Below, one piece after another: positions 1 through 10,259 of a stretch of 64,000 bases of DNA. The stretch is from assembly GCF_009936375.1 (NCBI RefSeq), contig NZ_AP022332.1, positions 3,194,501-3,258,500 of the forward strand. The letters are read 5' to 3'. Both the position numbers and the translations under genes were made by a program. Numbering within the stretch: the stretch's first letter is position 1; each line of letters begins with the position of its first letter. The notes under the pieces are model-generated. The model was not told where the DNA came from and made no database searches. It saw nothing but the letters and a program-made list of their open reading frames with translations. The DNA comes from Methylosinus sp. C49. GTDB taxonomy: Bacteria > Pseudomonadota > Alphaproteobacteria > Rhizobiales > Beijerinckiaceae.

Positions 1-272
1 CATTCTCGCCGCGCTGCCGGCGCGACGCGCGCGCCTGCAGAAAGAGCCTCACGCCTCGCCGCAGCCGAAGCGGTCATGAAGCGCCGCAAGGGCCGGAGCG
101 GCCCTTGCCAAAAGCGGAATGTTCAGCCTATAGCTGATCCAATCGCCGGCGGACGGCCGCAGGATCGGGACCTGCGCGAAAAAGCGCTCGATCGATTTGA
201 TTGTATTCCAGAAAACTTCTTCCCTCCCGCGACCTGCCGCCGCCAATTCATCCCTCGACCGAAAGGCGAGAC
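1..272. other. Leader region before manC
   Basis: No complete gene is visible. A plus-strand frame open from base 2 ends in TGA at 77-79 and could be the last 25 codons of an upstream gene, since it is basic and proline-rich like many C-terminal tails, but it is too short to support. The rest presumably holds the manC promoter. The purine-rich GAAAGGCGAG at 261-270 is the manC ribosome binding site. Confidence 0.4.
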
Positions 273-1679
273 ATGACGAAAATTCTGCCGGTCATAATGT
301 GCGGCGGGGCGGGCACGCGCGTATGGCCCGAATCGCGGGAAACCCTCCCGAAACAATTCATTCCGCTCGTCGGCGAGCTGTCGACCTTCCAGACCACCAT
401 TCAGACGCTGTCGGACGAGGCCTTCGACAAGCCCGTCATCATTTCCAACGCCGATTATCGCTTCCTCGTCACCGATCAGCTGCGCGCCATCGGCGCCGCG
501 GCCGACATCGTCCTCGAGCCCACCCGGCGTGATTCGGCCGCCGCGGTCGCCGTCGCCGCCGGCGTCGCCGCTCGCCGCGCGCCGCAGACCATCGTCGTCG
601 TGCTCGCCGCCGATCATGTCGTGCGCGACCCCAAAGGCCTCGTCGCTCTGTGCAAAAAAGCGGCGGCGGCCGCCGCGGATGGCTATATCGTCACGCTCGG
701 CGTCAAGCCCGACGCTCCGGCCACCGGCTATGGCTATATTCGCCCCGGCGAGCGCATCGCCGGCGACATTCTCAATCTCGAGGCCTTCGTCGAAAAGCCC
801 GATCGCGAGACCGCGCAGCGCTATATCGACGCCGGCTATTTGTGGAACAGCGGCAATTTCATTTTCCGCGCCGATGTGATGCAGCAGGAGATCGCCCATT
901 TCGAGCCGGCGATCGCCGAGGCGGCGGAAAAGGCGATCGACGCCGGCCGCAGCGATCTCGATTTTCTGGTGCTGGACGCAGAATCTTTCGCGCGCGCGCC
1001 CAAGACCTCCATTGATTACGCCGTGATGGAGAAGACGCGCAAGGCCGCGGTGATCGAGGCCGACATCGGCTGGTCGGACGTCGGCAATTGGCGCGCCGTG
1101 TGGGAGCTGACCGAGCGCGACGAACAGGGCAATTCGGTGCGCGGCAATGGCGTCGTGCGCGAGTCGCGCAATGTGCATGTGCGCTCGGACGAGACGCTGA
1201 CCACTGTCGTCGGCGTCGACGACGTCATTGTGGTGACGACGCCGGACGCCGTGCTGGTGCTGGGCCATGAGCATGGCGACAATGTCAAGCAGCTCGTCGA
1301 TCAATTGAAGCGCGAGAACCGCCGCGAGGCGGGCGAGCACAAGCGCATCTTCCGTCCCTGGGGCTTTTATCAATCGGTCGATTCCGGCGATCGGCATCAG
1401 GTGAAGCGCATTGTGGTGAAGCCGGGCGCGCGCCTGTCGCTGCAGAAGCATTTTCATCGCGCCGAGCATTGGATCGTCGTCAAGGGCACGGCGGAGGTCG
1501 GCCGCGACGAGGAGACGCTGCTGGTCCACGAGAATGAATCGGTCTATCTGCCGATCGGCTGCATTCATCGCCTGAGCAATCCGGGCAAGATCGACCTCGA
1601 GATCATCGAGGTGCAGACCGGCTCCTATCTCGGCGAGGACGATATCGTCCGGCTCGCCGATTTGTATAGCCGCGCCTAG
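273..1679 (+). CDS. manC: Mannose-1-phosphate guanylyltransferase / mannose-6-phosphate isomerase
   Basis: Bifunctional ManC/AlgA-type enzyme of 468 residues, the usual family length. The N-terminal nucleotidyltransferase domain makes GDP-mannose from GTP and mannose-1-phosphate. It has the signature CGGAGTRVWPESR followed by PKQF near residues 10-29 and FVEKP at 172-176. The C-terminal cupin domain (about residues 360-465) is the phosphomannose isomerase part, with the metal-binding HFHRAEHW starting at His393. I chose ATG 273 because it has a good ribosome binding site directly upstream and opens straight into the first beta strand; a TTG at 201 would add 24 unlikely residues. The next gene, gmd, uses GDP-mannose, so the two probably feed a fucose- or rhamnose-type sugar into exopolysaccharide or O-antigen. 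Confidence 0.95.
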   Translation: MTKILPVIMCGGAGTRVWPESRETLPKQFIPLVGELSTFQTTIQTLSDEAFDKPVIISNADYRFLVTDQLRAIGAAADIVLEPTRRDSAAAVAVAAGVAARRAPQTIVVVLAADHVVRDPKGLVALCKKAAAAAADGYIVTLGVKPDAPATGYGYIRPGERIAGDILNLEAFVEKPDRETAQRYIDAGYLWNSGNFIFRADVMQQEIAHFEPAIAEAAEKAIDAGRSDLDFLVLDAESFARAPKTSIDYAVMEKTRKAAVIEADIGWSDVGNWRAVWELTERDEQGNSVRGNGVVRESRNVHVRSDETLTTVVGVDDVIVVTTPDAVLVLGHEHGDNVKQLVDQLKRENRREAGEHKRIFRPWGFYQSVDSGDRHQVKRIVVKPGARLSLQKHFHRAEHWIVVKGTAEVGRDEETLLVHENESVYLPIGCIHRLSNPGKIDLEIIEVQTGSYLGEDDIVRLADLYSRA

Positions 1680-1737
1680 ATCGTCTATAGACGGCCGTTC
1701 GGTCGATGATAAAAGCCGCAAAGTGGATTTGAATTAA

Positions 1738-2733
<996 letters not shown>

Positions 2734-2741
2734 GGGCGCAC

Positions 2742-3614
2742 GTGACCAACGAGCAGCGAGACGGCGTGGCCTTGTCCTCGGACGGCCTCGCCGCTTTCAT
2801 TTCTCCGAAAGGCGCGGAGTTGCAATCGCTGCGCACGCGCGACGGCGTGGATTATCTCTGGGCCGGCGAGCCGAGTTGGCCCAAGCATAGTCCGCTGCTG
2901 TTTCCGATCGTCGGCCGGCTGGCGCAGGACCGCTATGAACACCGCGGCCACAGCTATGCGATGCCGAAGCACGGCTTCGCGCGCGACAGCCAGTTCGCCA
3001 TCGTCGAGACCTCGCCGCATTCGGCGCGTTTCGCCCTGCGCGCCAGCGACGCGACGCGCGCGGTTTTCCCTTTCGAATTTCTGCTCGAGGTGGAATTCAC
3101 TCTCGACGGTCCGCGTCTCGACATTCGCCATAGCGTGACCAATCTCGGCGACGCGGATATGCATTTTTCCATCGGCGCGCATCCGGCCTTTCGCTGGCCG
3201 CTCGGCGACGCCGCCAAAACGCAGAGCCGCATCAATTTCGAGCGCCATGAGCCGGCGCCGATCCGCAAGCTCATCGGCGGGCTGCTCGGCCGCATGAAGG
3301 ATTCGCCCGTCGAGGGACGAACGCTGCCATTGCGTGAGGAGCTGTTCGCCGATGACGCGATCATCTTCGACACTCTGGCGAGCAAGAGCCTCGTCTATTG
3401 CTGCGGCAGCGGACGATCCGTGCAGATCGCCTGGGACGGTTTCCAGCATCTCGGCCTCTGGTCCAAGCCGGGCGCGGATTTCCTCTGCATAGAGCCGTGG
3501 CATGGCTATGATTCGCCGGTCGGCTTCGCCGGCCCGCTCGATGAGAAGCCCGGCATCGCGCATGCGCGCCCCGGCGAGACGCGCGATTTCACACTGCGCA
3601 TAGAGATAGGCTGA
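2742..3614 (+). CDS. Aldose 1-epimerase family protein (LacX-like)
   Basis: Galactose-mutarotase fold protein of 290 residues. Visible family marks are SPLLFPIVGRL near the N terminus, the conserved GAHPAFRWP containing the catalytic-type histidine in the middle, and CIEPWHG with the glutamate near the C terminus. These match the LacX/YihR-like branch rather than canonical GalM. The GTG at 2742 follows the gmd stop by 8 bases; the reading frame stays open further upstream inside gmd, but that part has no family similarity. The substrate is unknown; position suggests a sugar used in polysaccharide synthesis. The stop codon is separated from the next gene by only two bases. Confidence 0.85.
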   Translation: MTNEQRDGVALSSDGLAAFISPKGAELQSLRTRDGVDYLWAGEPSWPKHSPLLFPIVGRLAQDRYEHRGHSYAMPKHGFARDSQFAIVETSPHSARFALRASDATRAVFPFEFLLEVEFTLDGPRLDIRHSVTNLGDADMHFSIGAHPAFRWPLGDAAKTQSRINFERHEPAPIRKLIGGLLGRMKDSPVEGRTLPLREELFADDAIIFDTLASKSLVYCCGSGRSVQIAWDGFQHLGLWSKPGADFLCIEPWHGYDSPVGFAGPLDEKPGIAHARPGETRDFTLRIEIG

Positions 3615-3616
3615 GC

Positions 3617-6046
3617 ATGGGCGTCGCCAAGCGCCATGCGATCAAGCTGCTGCGACGCGCGCTCGGCCTTCCGACGGGCGATCTCGACATCGTCGGCCGG
3701 CTGGACGGCGCCGCGGACGGCGTCGTTCACGGCTGGGCCTATCGCCCCGCCCATGCGGGCCGGCGCGTGCTGGTCGATATTTTCGCCGATGGCGTTTTCG
3801 TCGCCCAGCAATTGGCGGATCGGCGGCGCGACGATCTCGCCGCCAATGGCTTCGGCGACGGCCGCCACGGCTTCGACGTCAAAATTCCGCCCGTTCTTCT
3901 GCGCGGCGCCGAGACGCGCATCGGCGTCCGCGCCCTAGCCGAAACGCCCTTCGAGCTCACCGCGACGGAAAAGCGCCCGCTCCTCGCGCGCCGCCTCGGC
4001 CGCGACGATTATCTGCGCGCGACTTTCGCCGGAGCCTTTCGCGACGACGCCGCCGGCGACGTCACCGAGCGCTCGCCTCTGCGCCGGACGGAGCTTCTGT
4101 TCGCGCCGACGCCCGTCCCCGCCCCGCCGCCCATTCTCGGCGAGGCGCTCTGCGCCTATCTCGACCAGAATCGCTACAAATGGGACCTCGCCGATCAATT
4201 CGACGCGACGATCTCGATCGCCGATCGCGAGGCGTTTCTCGCGCATTATGTCGAATTCTACGGCCGCGCGCGCCGGCCTCTGCGCATACCGCTCTCCGCG
4301 CGCGACATAGACTTTCTCGATGAGGGGCCGTCGGCGCAGGATCGCCTCGCGCCGAGCCGGGCTATGCGCCTCTTCGCGCAGACGCCGCGGGACGCGAGCG
4401 CGGATGCGCGGCTCGAGGCGATATTCCGCTGGGCCGCTCACGGCGCCGCCGCCTTCAATGTCGAGGATTGCCTCATCGCGCCCGCGCATGAGGCGCTGCT
4501 GCGCTCACATGAAGACACGGGCGCGCGTTTCCCGCTCTCGATCTTCATGACGCGCTTTCTCGACGCGCATCCGATCCTGCGCGGCGCAGATCTCACGCGG
4601 GAGAGCGAGCGGCGCGCAGCCTATTTCGCCGTGCTGCTCTTTTCCGCTCGCGCGCCGCATTATCTGCGCTTCATTCCGCCGGATTGGCTCGCGGCGTTTT
4701 TGACGCCACAGGCCGGCGCCACGCCCTTCGATGAAGAGTCGCGACGACTCTTCGGCGCCGGCGGCGTCGATGTCGCGCATTGGCGCGCCGCGATCGAGAC
4801 TCTAGGCTATGATTTCGGCGAGAAGAGCTTTCGCTCGCGCACGCCCTCCGGCCATCGTGCGCATTCGGCGACGCTGCCGGCGCCGGAAGGCGAGCGCGTC
4901 GACATTCAGCTCATCGGCCCTTTCAGCCGGCAGCTCGGCATAGCGGACAGCTGCCGCGCGCTCGCCGCCGCGCTCGAGCGCCTCGATTATTCGCTGCGGC
5001 TCTGCGACTTCACCCTCGATTATCCCAATCGCATTCGTGAAGACGCCGCGCCGCTGCCGACGACGCTGCGACGCGCCAAGATCAATATTCTCCATCTCAA
5101 TCTCGAGGAGTTGCCGAGCGCCATCGCCTATCTGCCGGACATTTGGTCCGAGGGCCGGCTCATCGGCTTTCCCTATCTCGAGATGGCGACGCCGCATCCG
5201 GCGCAAATGCTCGGCCTGACGCTCGTCGACGAGCTATGGTCGGCCTCGGACTTCACGAGAGAGACGCTGGCCGCCCATCGGCCGACTCATACGATCGGCA
5301 CATCGGCGCGTCCCGTGCGCAAAAAGGGTCGCGCGGCGGCGCGCGCGCTCGCCTATGCTGACCTTGCGCGCGCCGACGAGTTCGTCTTTCTTACCTCCTG
5401 CGATGCGCTCTCCGGCGTCTATCGCAAGAATCCGCTCGGCGTGATGCGCGCCTTTCTCGCAGCCTTTCCGCATGAGCCGAAAGTCAAGCTCGTCATCAAG
5501 ACGCATAGCGTCGATCGCGTGCGCGCGCCGCGCGAGATGGATGTGTGGCGCTCCATTCGCAATGTCGTGGCCGAATGCGAGCGCATCACGCTCGTCGACC
5601 GCATTCTCGACGATGAGGAGCAGATGGCGCTGATCGAAGGCGCCGATTGCTATGTCTCGCTGCATCGCGCCGAAGGCTTCGGCTATCATATGCTGGAGGC
5701 GATGGCGCTGGAGACGCCGGTGATCGCCACCGCCTATTCCGGCAATATGGAATTTTGCGACGATCACACGGCGTTTCTCGCGCCCTATCGCCTCGTTCCG
5801 GTCGGCCCTGGCGAATATCCGCGCATGCGCGGCGATCAGCGCTGGGCGGAGCCCGATCACACGGGCGCCGTCGCGGCGATGCGCGCCGTCTTCCACGACC
5901 GCGCGGCGCGCGAGGCCAAGGTCGCCGCGGCGCGCCTGCTCGCCGAGACGCGCTTCTCGACCGACGCTTTCGCGCAACGGCTCGACGCGCGCATCAAGGA
6001 CATATTGGCGCGCGGCCCACGCGCCGGCGCTCGAGCTTTTCGATAG
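3617..6046 (+). CDS. Large GT4-family glycosyltransferase with N-terminal accessory domain
   Basis: Protein of 809 residues. The C-terminal part (about 425-790) is a GT-B glycosyltransferase of the GT4 type: HRAEGFGYHMLEAMA starting at residue 683 gives the EX7E pair Glu686/Glu694, followed by TPVIATAYSGNMEF, the usual nucleotide-sugar binding region. Residues about 17-110 form a beta-rich module with HGWAYRP and GDGRHGFDV motifs. That module recurs as an add-on in many bacterial polysaccharide glycosyltransferases; its role is not known to me. The middle (about 150-420) is alpha-helical and unrecognised. Two bases separate it from the epimerase, so it belongs to the manC-gmd block and probably transfers a sugar during polysaccharide assembly. 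Confidence 0.82.
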   Translation: MGVAKRHAIKLLRRALGLPTGDLDIVGRLDGAADGVVHGWAYRPAHAGRRVLVDIFADGVFVAQQLADRRRDDLAANGFGDGRHGFDVKIPPVLLRGAETRIGVRALAETPFELTATEKRPLLARRLGRDDYLRATFAGAFRDDAAGDVTERSPLRRTELLFAPTPVPAPPPILGEALCAYLDQNRYKWDLADQFDATISIADREAFLAHYVEFYGRARRPLRIPLSARDIDFLDEGPSAQDRLAPSRAMRLFAQTPRDASADARLEAIFRWAAHGAAAFNVEDCLIAPAHEALLRSHEDTGARFPLSIFMTRFLDAHPILRGADLTRESERRAAYFAVLLFSARAPHYLRFIPPDWLAAFLTPQAGATPFDEESRRLFGAGGVDVAHWRAAIETLGYDFGEKSFRSRTPSGHRAHSATLPAPEGERVDIQLIGPFSRQLGIADSCRALAAALERLDYSLRLCDFTLDYPNRIREDAAPLPTTLRRAKINILHLNLEELPSAIAYLPDIWSEGRLIGFPYLEMATPHPAQMLGLTLVDELWSASDFTRETLAAHRPTHTIGTSARPVRKKGRAAARALAYADLARADEFVFLTSCDALSGVYRKNPLGVMRAFLAAFPHEPKVKLVIKTHSVDRVRAPREMDVWRSIRNVVAECERITLVDRILDDEEQMALIEGADCYVSLHRAEGFGYHMLEAMALETPVIATAYSGNMEFCDDHTAFLAPYRLVPVGPGEYPRMRGDQRWAEPDHTGAVAAMRAVFHDRAAREAKVAAARLLAETRFSTDAFAQRLDARIKDILARGPRAGARAFR

Positions 6047-6091
6047 AGCGCTCATGCGATCTATTATCGCTCTGCATTGCCCCGTCTCGGC

Positions 6092-7777
6092 TCAATAGCC
6101 GCGCGCCGATCCCGCCGCGGAGCGCGGATCATTGACGCCGGTCATCGCGCCTTCGCTGATCTCTATCGCCTCCGATGCGCCGAAGGGCGCGTGATCCTCG
6201 ATTTTATGCCCCATCGCCTCGAGCCGGCGGCGCGTCTCCTCCGACAGCGCGCCGGGCTCGGCCAGCACGACATCCGGCAGCCATTGGTGATGGATGCGCG
6301 GCGCCGCCACCGCCTGCGCCAGCGACATGTGATGATCGATGACATTGAGCGCCGTCTGCAGCGTCACCGAGATGATGCGCGGCCCATTGGGGCTGCCGAG
6401 AACCAGCGCGACCTTGCCGTCCTTCATCACAATGGTCGGCGACATCGACGAGAGCGGCCGCTTGCCGGGCGCTATGGCGTTTGCGCTTCCCTGCACGAGG
6501 CCGAAGCCATTGGCGGCGCCGGGCGCGGCGGAAAAGTCGTCCATCTCGTCATTGAGCAGCACGCCCGTCTCCGGCGCCATCACCTGCGCGCCGAAATAGC
6601 CGTTGAGCGTGTAGGTGACGGAGACCGCGCCGCCCTCGCCATCGACGATGGAATAATGCGTCGTCTGCAAGCGCTCGCGCGGAGCGGCGCCTTGCGCGAG
6701 ATCGACCGAGCGCGTCGCATGATCGGGAGAAATGCGCGCGCGCAGCTCCGCCGCATAAGATCGCGAGGTGAGACGCGCGACGGGATTGCTGACGAAATCG
6801 GGATCGCCGAGCGAATTATTGCGATCGAAGAAGGCGCGCCGCTCCGCCTCGACGAGAAGATGCGAGGATTGCGGCGTGTGAAAGCCGAGCGCGGCGAGAT
6901 CATAACCTTCGAGAATGTTCAATATTTCGCACAGCGCGACGCCGCCAGAGCTCGGCGGCGCGGCGGAATAGAAATCATAGCCGCGATAGACGCAATGAAT
7001 CGGCGTGCGCTCCAGGACCTCGTAGATCGCGAAATCCTGCTCCGCGATCACGCCATTCTCGGCATGAGCGGCGCGCTCGATCGCCTGCGGAACGCGCCCT
7101 TCATAAAAGGCGCGCGGCCCCTGCGCCGCGATCTCTCGCAACAAACGGGCGAGATCGCTCTGAACCAGCCGATCGCCGATCTGCAGAGGCGAGCCGTCGG
7201 CGCGGGAGAAGATTTTCGCCGCCGCGGGACTGTCCTTCAGCCGCGTCGCGGCGCGCAGCACGCGAATATCGGCCTCCTCGAGCACGAACCCCTGCTCGGC
7301 GAGCGCGATCGCCGGCGCGATGATTTTCTCGCGCGGCAAGCGGCCATATTTGGCGTGGGCGGTCTCGAGGCCCATCACCGTTCCGGGGACCGCCACGGCG
7401 CGATAGCCGTTGCGGCTCGCGTCTTTGACGACGGCGCCCTTCGCGTCGAGAAAGAGATCGGCGCCGGCGGCCGCGGGCGCGGTCTCGCGAAAATCGAGGA
7501 AGCGCGCGCCCTGCCCCGGCAGCTGCGCCAGCAGAAAGCCGCCGCCGCCGAGATTGCCGCAGCACGGATGCGCGACGGCCAGCGCATAGCCGACGGCGAC
7601 GGCGGCGTCGATGGCGTTGCCGCCCGCCTTCAATATGTCGAGCCCTATGTCGCTGGCGAGATGATGCTCGCTCACCACCATTCCGCGCCGCCCGGTCGCG
7701 ACCGGCTCGGCGGCTGCGGCGAAGGCGAGAGCGGAAAAGCAGAGCGCAAGAATAGATCGCATTCGCGCGTCTCTCAT
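6092..7777 (-). CDS. ggt: Gamma-glutamyltransferase, exported
   Basis: Hydrolyses or transfers the gamma-glutamyl group of glutathione and related peptides. It is 561 residues, full length for the family, with a signal peptide in about the first 22 residues. The autoprocessing nucleophile is Thr373 in LQTTHYSIVD, and PLSSMSPTIV with the following GSPNGPRI matches the oxyanion-hole and substrate region. The mature enzyme should be a cleaved heterodimer in the periplasm. The start overlaps the stop of the upstream phytochelatin-synthase-like gene by four bases (ATGA), so the two are translationally coupled. ATG five codons downstream is an alternative start. It converges with the glycosyltransferase gene. 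Confidence 0.95.
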   Translation of the reverse strand: MRDARMRSILALCFSALAFAAAAEPVATGRRGMVVSEHHLASDIGLDILKAGGNAIDAAVAVGYALAVAHPCCGNLGGGGFLLAQLPGQGARFLDFRETAPAAAGADLFLDAKGAVVKDASRNGYRAVAVPGTVMGLETAHAKYGRLPREKIIAPAIALAEQGFVLEEADIRVLRAATRLKDSPAAAKIFSRADGSPLQIGDRLVQSDLARLLREIAAQGPRAFYEGRVPQAIERAAHAENGVIAEQDFAIYEVLERTPIHCVYRGYDFYSAAPPSSGGVALCEILNILEGYDLAALGFHTPQSSHLLVEAERRAFFDRNNSLGDPDFVSNPVARLTSRSYAAELRARISPDHATRSVDLAQGAAPRERLQTTHYSIVDGEGGAVSVTYTLNGYFGAQVMAPETGVLLNDEMDDFSAAPGAANGFGLVQGSANAIAPGKRPLSSMSPTIVMKDGKVALVLGSPNGPRIISVTLQTALNVIDHHMSLAQAVAAPRIHHQWLPDVVLAEPGALSEETRRRLEAMGHKIEDHAPFGASEAIEISEGAMTGVNDPRSAAGSARGY

Positions 7778-8532
7778 TGTCCGCCGCCTATTCCCGCCGG
7801 CGGGCCGATGAGCACGAAGCCGCGGCTGCGTCCTTCATTGCCGGCGTCGATCGTGTTCATCGCGTCGAAGAGTTCTGCGGCGGCGATCCACACCGGCGGA
7901 TATTTGTAGCGCGCGACATCGAGCAGCAGGAAGCGATCCGTCTTGGCGTCATAGGCGGCGAGCGGCGAAATGTGCCCGCTGCGCGTCTGGCCGAGCGCCG
8001 CGCGCTGATAATTGACGACGACATGCCGCCGCTTGCGCGAGAGCTGCTCGATCGCACTGGCGCGAAACTCCGCGAGCGAGCTCTGCGCCGCATGCGTGAC
8101 CTTCGCCTCGAGGCCGAAGCTGGCGACGAGGCCGCCGAACTCGTCCAGCGTCATGCCCCGGCGCAAAATGTTCTCCTGCTTCACCACCGCCTCGGTCTTC
8201 TCGCTGAACAGATTGTCCTGCGAGAAGCTCCCCTGCCCCTCGCCGCCGGCGGGTGCGGGAATGTCGAGCGCGTTGAGCAGCATCGCCAGAGTGGCGACGC
8301 CGCAGAAGGAGCCGTTCTTCTGCGTGACGAATTCCGAGGAGAGCGGCCAATAGGCCTCGCGCGCCTCCGATTCGAGAAACCATTCGCGCCCCTGCGCGCT
8401 GCGCAGATCGATGAGATTATCCGAAAGCGGCAGCCGCTCCGCCAGCGCCGGCGAGACTGCGGCGGCGATTGCGCAAAAGAGAAGCGCGAGAACAGCGGCC
8501 GGGCGCCGCCGCGAGATCGACGTCTTCGTCAT
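7774..8532 (-). CDS. Phytochelatin synthase-like glutathione-cleaving papain-fold enzyme, exported
   Basis: Protein of 252 residues with a signal peptide (about 1-31, ending in SPALA) and a single catalytic domain. VTQKNGSFCGVATLAMLLNAL carries Cys77, GHISPLAAYD carries His187 and LLLDVARYKYPPVW carries Asp205. The triad spacing (110 and 18 residues) closely matches the cyanobacterial half-size enzyme Alr0975, whose triad as I recall is Cys70/His183/Asp201. That enzyme mainly removes glycine from glutathione to give gamma-glutamylcysteine and makes little phytochelatin. There is no C-terminal cysteine-rich domain, unlike plant enzymes. Coupling to ggt suggests stepwise glutathione breakdown in the periplasm. 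Assignment to the family is firm; the reaction is inferred. Confidence 0.88.
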   Translation of the reverse strand: MTKTSISRRRPAAVLALLFCAIAAAVSPALAERLPLSDNLIDLRSAQGREWFLESEAREAYWPLSSEFVTQKNGSFCGVATLAMLLNALDIPAPAGGEGQGSFSQDNLFSEKTEAVVKQENILRRGMTLDEFGGLVASFGLEAKVTHAAQSSLAEFRASAIEQLSRKRRHVVVNYQRAALGQTRSGHISPLAAYDAKTDRFLLLDVARYKYPPVWIAAAELFDAMNTIDAGNEGRSRGFVLIGPPAGIGGGQ

Positions 8533-8631
8533 TTCGTCCTCAGGAAGGCGCGCCGTCGCGATAGACGGCCGCGCTCCAACAGATTAGCGGCGCGCGAGGC
8601 GCCATGCAATTTTTGACCCGCGAAGGCGGCT

Positions 8632-9336
8632 TTATTGCGCCTCGAGCGCGGCCAATAGGCTCGCCTGATCCGGCGCCGCGGCGACGCGCACATTGGCGCA
8701 GCCGGCGGCGCGCAGCACGCGCGCGACATCTTCCGACAGCGCGAAATGCGTGACGCGCGCGCGAAGCGCGGCCGAGACGCCAGCGGCATCCGCCAGAGCG
8801 AGGAAGATCGATGCGCTGCGCGCCGAATAATGCAGCGCGGCGTCGATTTCGCCGGCCGCCAGAGCGGCGCGGGCTTCTTCCCTGAGAGCGGCGGCGGCGC
8901 GCGCCTCATAGGTCTCGACCACTGTCGCCGCATGGCCATGCGCGCGCAAAAAGCTTTCGAGATCGTCCTTGTGATCATGGCCGGCGAGATAGAGAAAGCG
9001 CGCCGGCGCCGGAAAGCGCGCGCCGAGCAGAAGCGTCAGCGCCGCCACATCCGGCGCGCTCGCCTCCACCTGCGCGCCGCGCGCGGACAGCGCCGCCGCC
9101 GTCTTGGCGCCGACGACGAAAAAGGGCGCGCTCGAGGCCGCGAGCCCTTCGCCGGAAAACTGAATCGCGCGGGCGCTGGTCGCCAGAACCGCGTCGAAGT
9201 TCTCGGCCGGAATCGGCGCGCCCGTGGCGGCGATCTCCAGAACCGGCGCGATCAGCGGCGCGAAGCCGCGCCGCCGCAATTCTTCCGCCGTGCGCTCGGC
9301 GTCCTCTCTCGCCCGCGTGACGAGAACGCGCCTCAT
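8632..9336 (-). CDS. hemD: Uroporphyrinogen-III synthase
   Basis: Cyclises hydroxymethylbilane to uroporphyrinogen III in tetrapyrrole synthesis. The 234-residue length fits. The family is poorly conserved, but the N-terminal RRVLVTRAREDAERTAEELR and the two-lobed pattern with VVGAKTAAAL and HYSARSASIFL are typical. The start overlaps the hemC stop by four bases (ATGA), so it is translated with hemC. About 100 bases separate its end from the glutathione operon. Confidence 0.9.
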   Translation of the reverse strand: MRRVLVTRAREDAERTAEELRRRGFAPLIAPVLEIAATGAPIPAENFDAVLATSARAIQFSGEGLAASSAPFFVVGAKTAAALSARGAQVEASAPDVAALTLLLGARFPAPARFLYLAGHDHKDDLESFLRAHGHAATVVETYEARAAAALREEARAALAAGEIDAALHYSARSASIFLALADAAGVSAALRARVTHFALSEDVARVLRAAGCANVRVAAAPDQASLLAALEAQ

Positions 9337-10259
9337 GTGAGACCCGCGACTCCATTGGGCAGGCGCAGCAAAATCTCATTGGCGGCGGCGTCGCCGATCA
9401 GCGCGGCGTCCATGGACGGCCCGCGCCGACGCGCCTCATAAACAGCAGAGCCATCCGCCCGCAGCGCCATGCCATGAAACTCGATCTCCTCGCCTATGAG
9501 CTTCGCATGGGCGGCGATGGGCGTGCGGCAGGAGCCGTCCAGCACGGTGAGAAAGGCGCGCTCGGCGGCGAGCGCGGCGGCGGTCGCCGGATCGAGAATG
9601 GCCGCCAGAGCCTCGCGGACGCGCGCATCGCCGGCGCGCTTGGTGACGGCTATGGCGCCCTGTCCGGCGGCAGGAAGAAAATCCTCTATCGGCAGAATGG
9701 CGGTGGCGTGGCGCTCGAGGCCGAGCCGCTTGAGCCCGGCGAGCGCCAGCAGCGTGCCGTCCACCTCGCCGCTCTCCACCTTACGCAGCCTGGTCTCGAC
9801 ATTGCCGCGCAGCAGCACGATGGAGACATCCGGCCGCAGCCGCTTCACCTGCGCGCCGCGCCGCAGCGAGGCCGTGCCCACCACCGCGCCCTTCGGCAGC
9901 GCGTCCAGCGTCGCGCCATTGCGGCCGATCCAGGCGTCGCGCACATCCTCGCGCGGGAGATAGCCGGCGATGGCGATTTCCGGCGGCAGATGCGTCGGCA
10001 AATCCTTGGAGGAATGCACGGCGAGATCGATGCGCCCCTCGATGAGGGCGACGTCCAGCTCCTTGGTGAACAGCCCTTTGCCGCCCGATTCCGAGAGCGG
10101 CCGGTCCTGGATCATATCCCCCGTGGTGCGGATGACCTCGATCGGCAGCGTCTCCGCCTCGAGGCCGAGCGCCGCGGCCAGCAAGGCCCGCAGCTGCCGC
10201 GTCTGCGCCAGAGCGAGAGGGCTGCCGCGTGTGCCAATGCGCAATTGTGTGGTCGTCAT
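9333..10259 (-). CDS. hemC: Hydroxymethylbilane synthase (porphobilinogen deaminase)
   Basis: Polymerises four porphobilinogens into hydroxymethylbilane. The protein has 308 residues. RIGTRGSPLALAQ at the N terminus, KDLPTHLP, GTASLRRGAQ and AAGQGAIAV are conserved, and Cys244 in LDGSCRTPIA holds the dipyrromethane cofactor. It is first in the hemC-hemD pair. In many alphaproteobacteria tsaD is divergent from hemC; here the upstream side carries a noncoding stretch and hipBA instead. Confidence 0.97.
   Translation of the reverse strand: MTTTQLRIGTRGSPLALAQTRQLRALLAAALGLEAETLPIEVIRTTGDMIQDRPLSESGGKGLFTKELDVALIEGRIDLAVHSSKDLPTHLPPEIAIAGYLPREDVRDAWIGRNGATLDALPKGAVVGTASLRRGAQVKRLRPDVSIVLLRGNVETRLRKVESGEVDGTLLALAGLKRLGLERHATAILPIEDFLPAAGQGAIAVTKRAGDARVREALAAILDPATAAALAAERAFLTVLDGSCRTPIAAHAKLIGEEIEFHGMALRADGSAVYEARRRGPSMDAALIGDAAANEILLRLPNGVAGLT

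Noticed and set aside
2-79. Open frame at the left edge ending in TGA, possibly the tail of an upstream gene
   Set aside because: Only 25 codons are visible and nothing identifies a family, so it is mentioned only under the leader region.
123-1721. Long minus-strand reading frame opposite manC
   Set aside because: The plus-strand frame encodes a complete ManC with all motifs; the antisense frame is a product of high GC and has no family features.
6077-7909. 610-codon plus-strand frame opposite ggt
   Set aside because: The composition is arginine-rich and without domains; the minus strand encodes a full gamma-glutamyltransferase.
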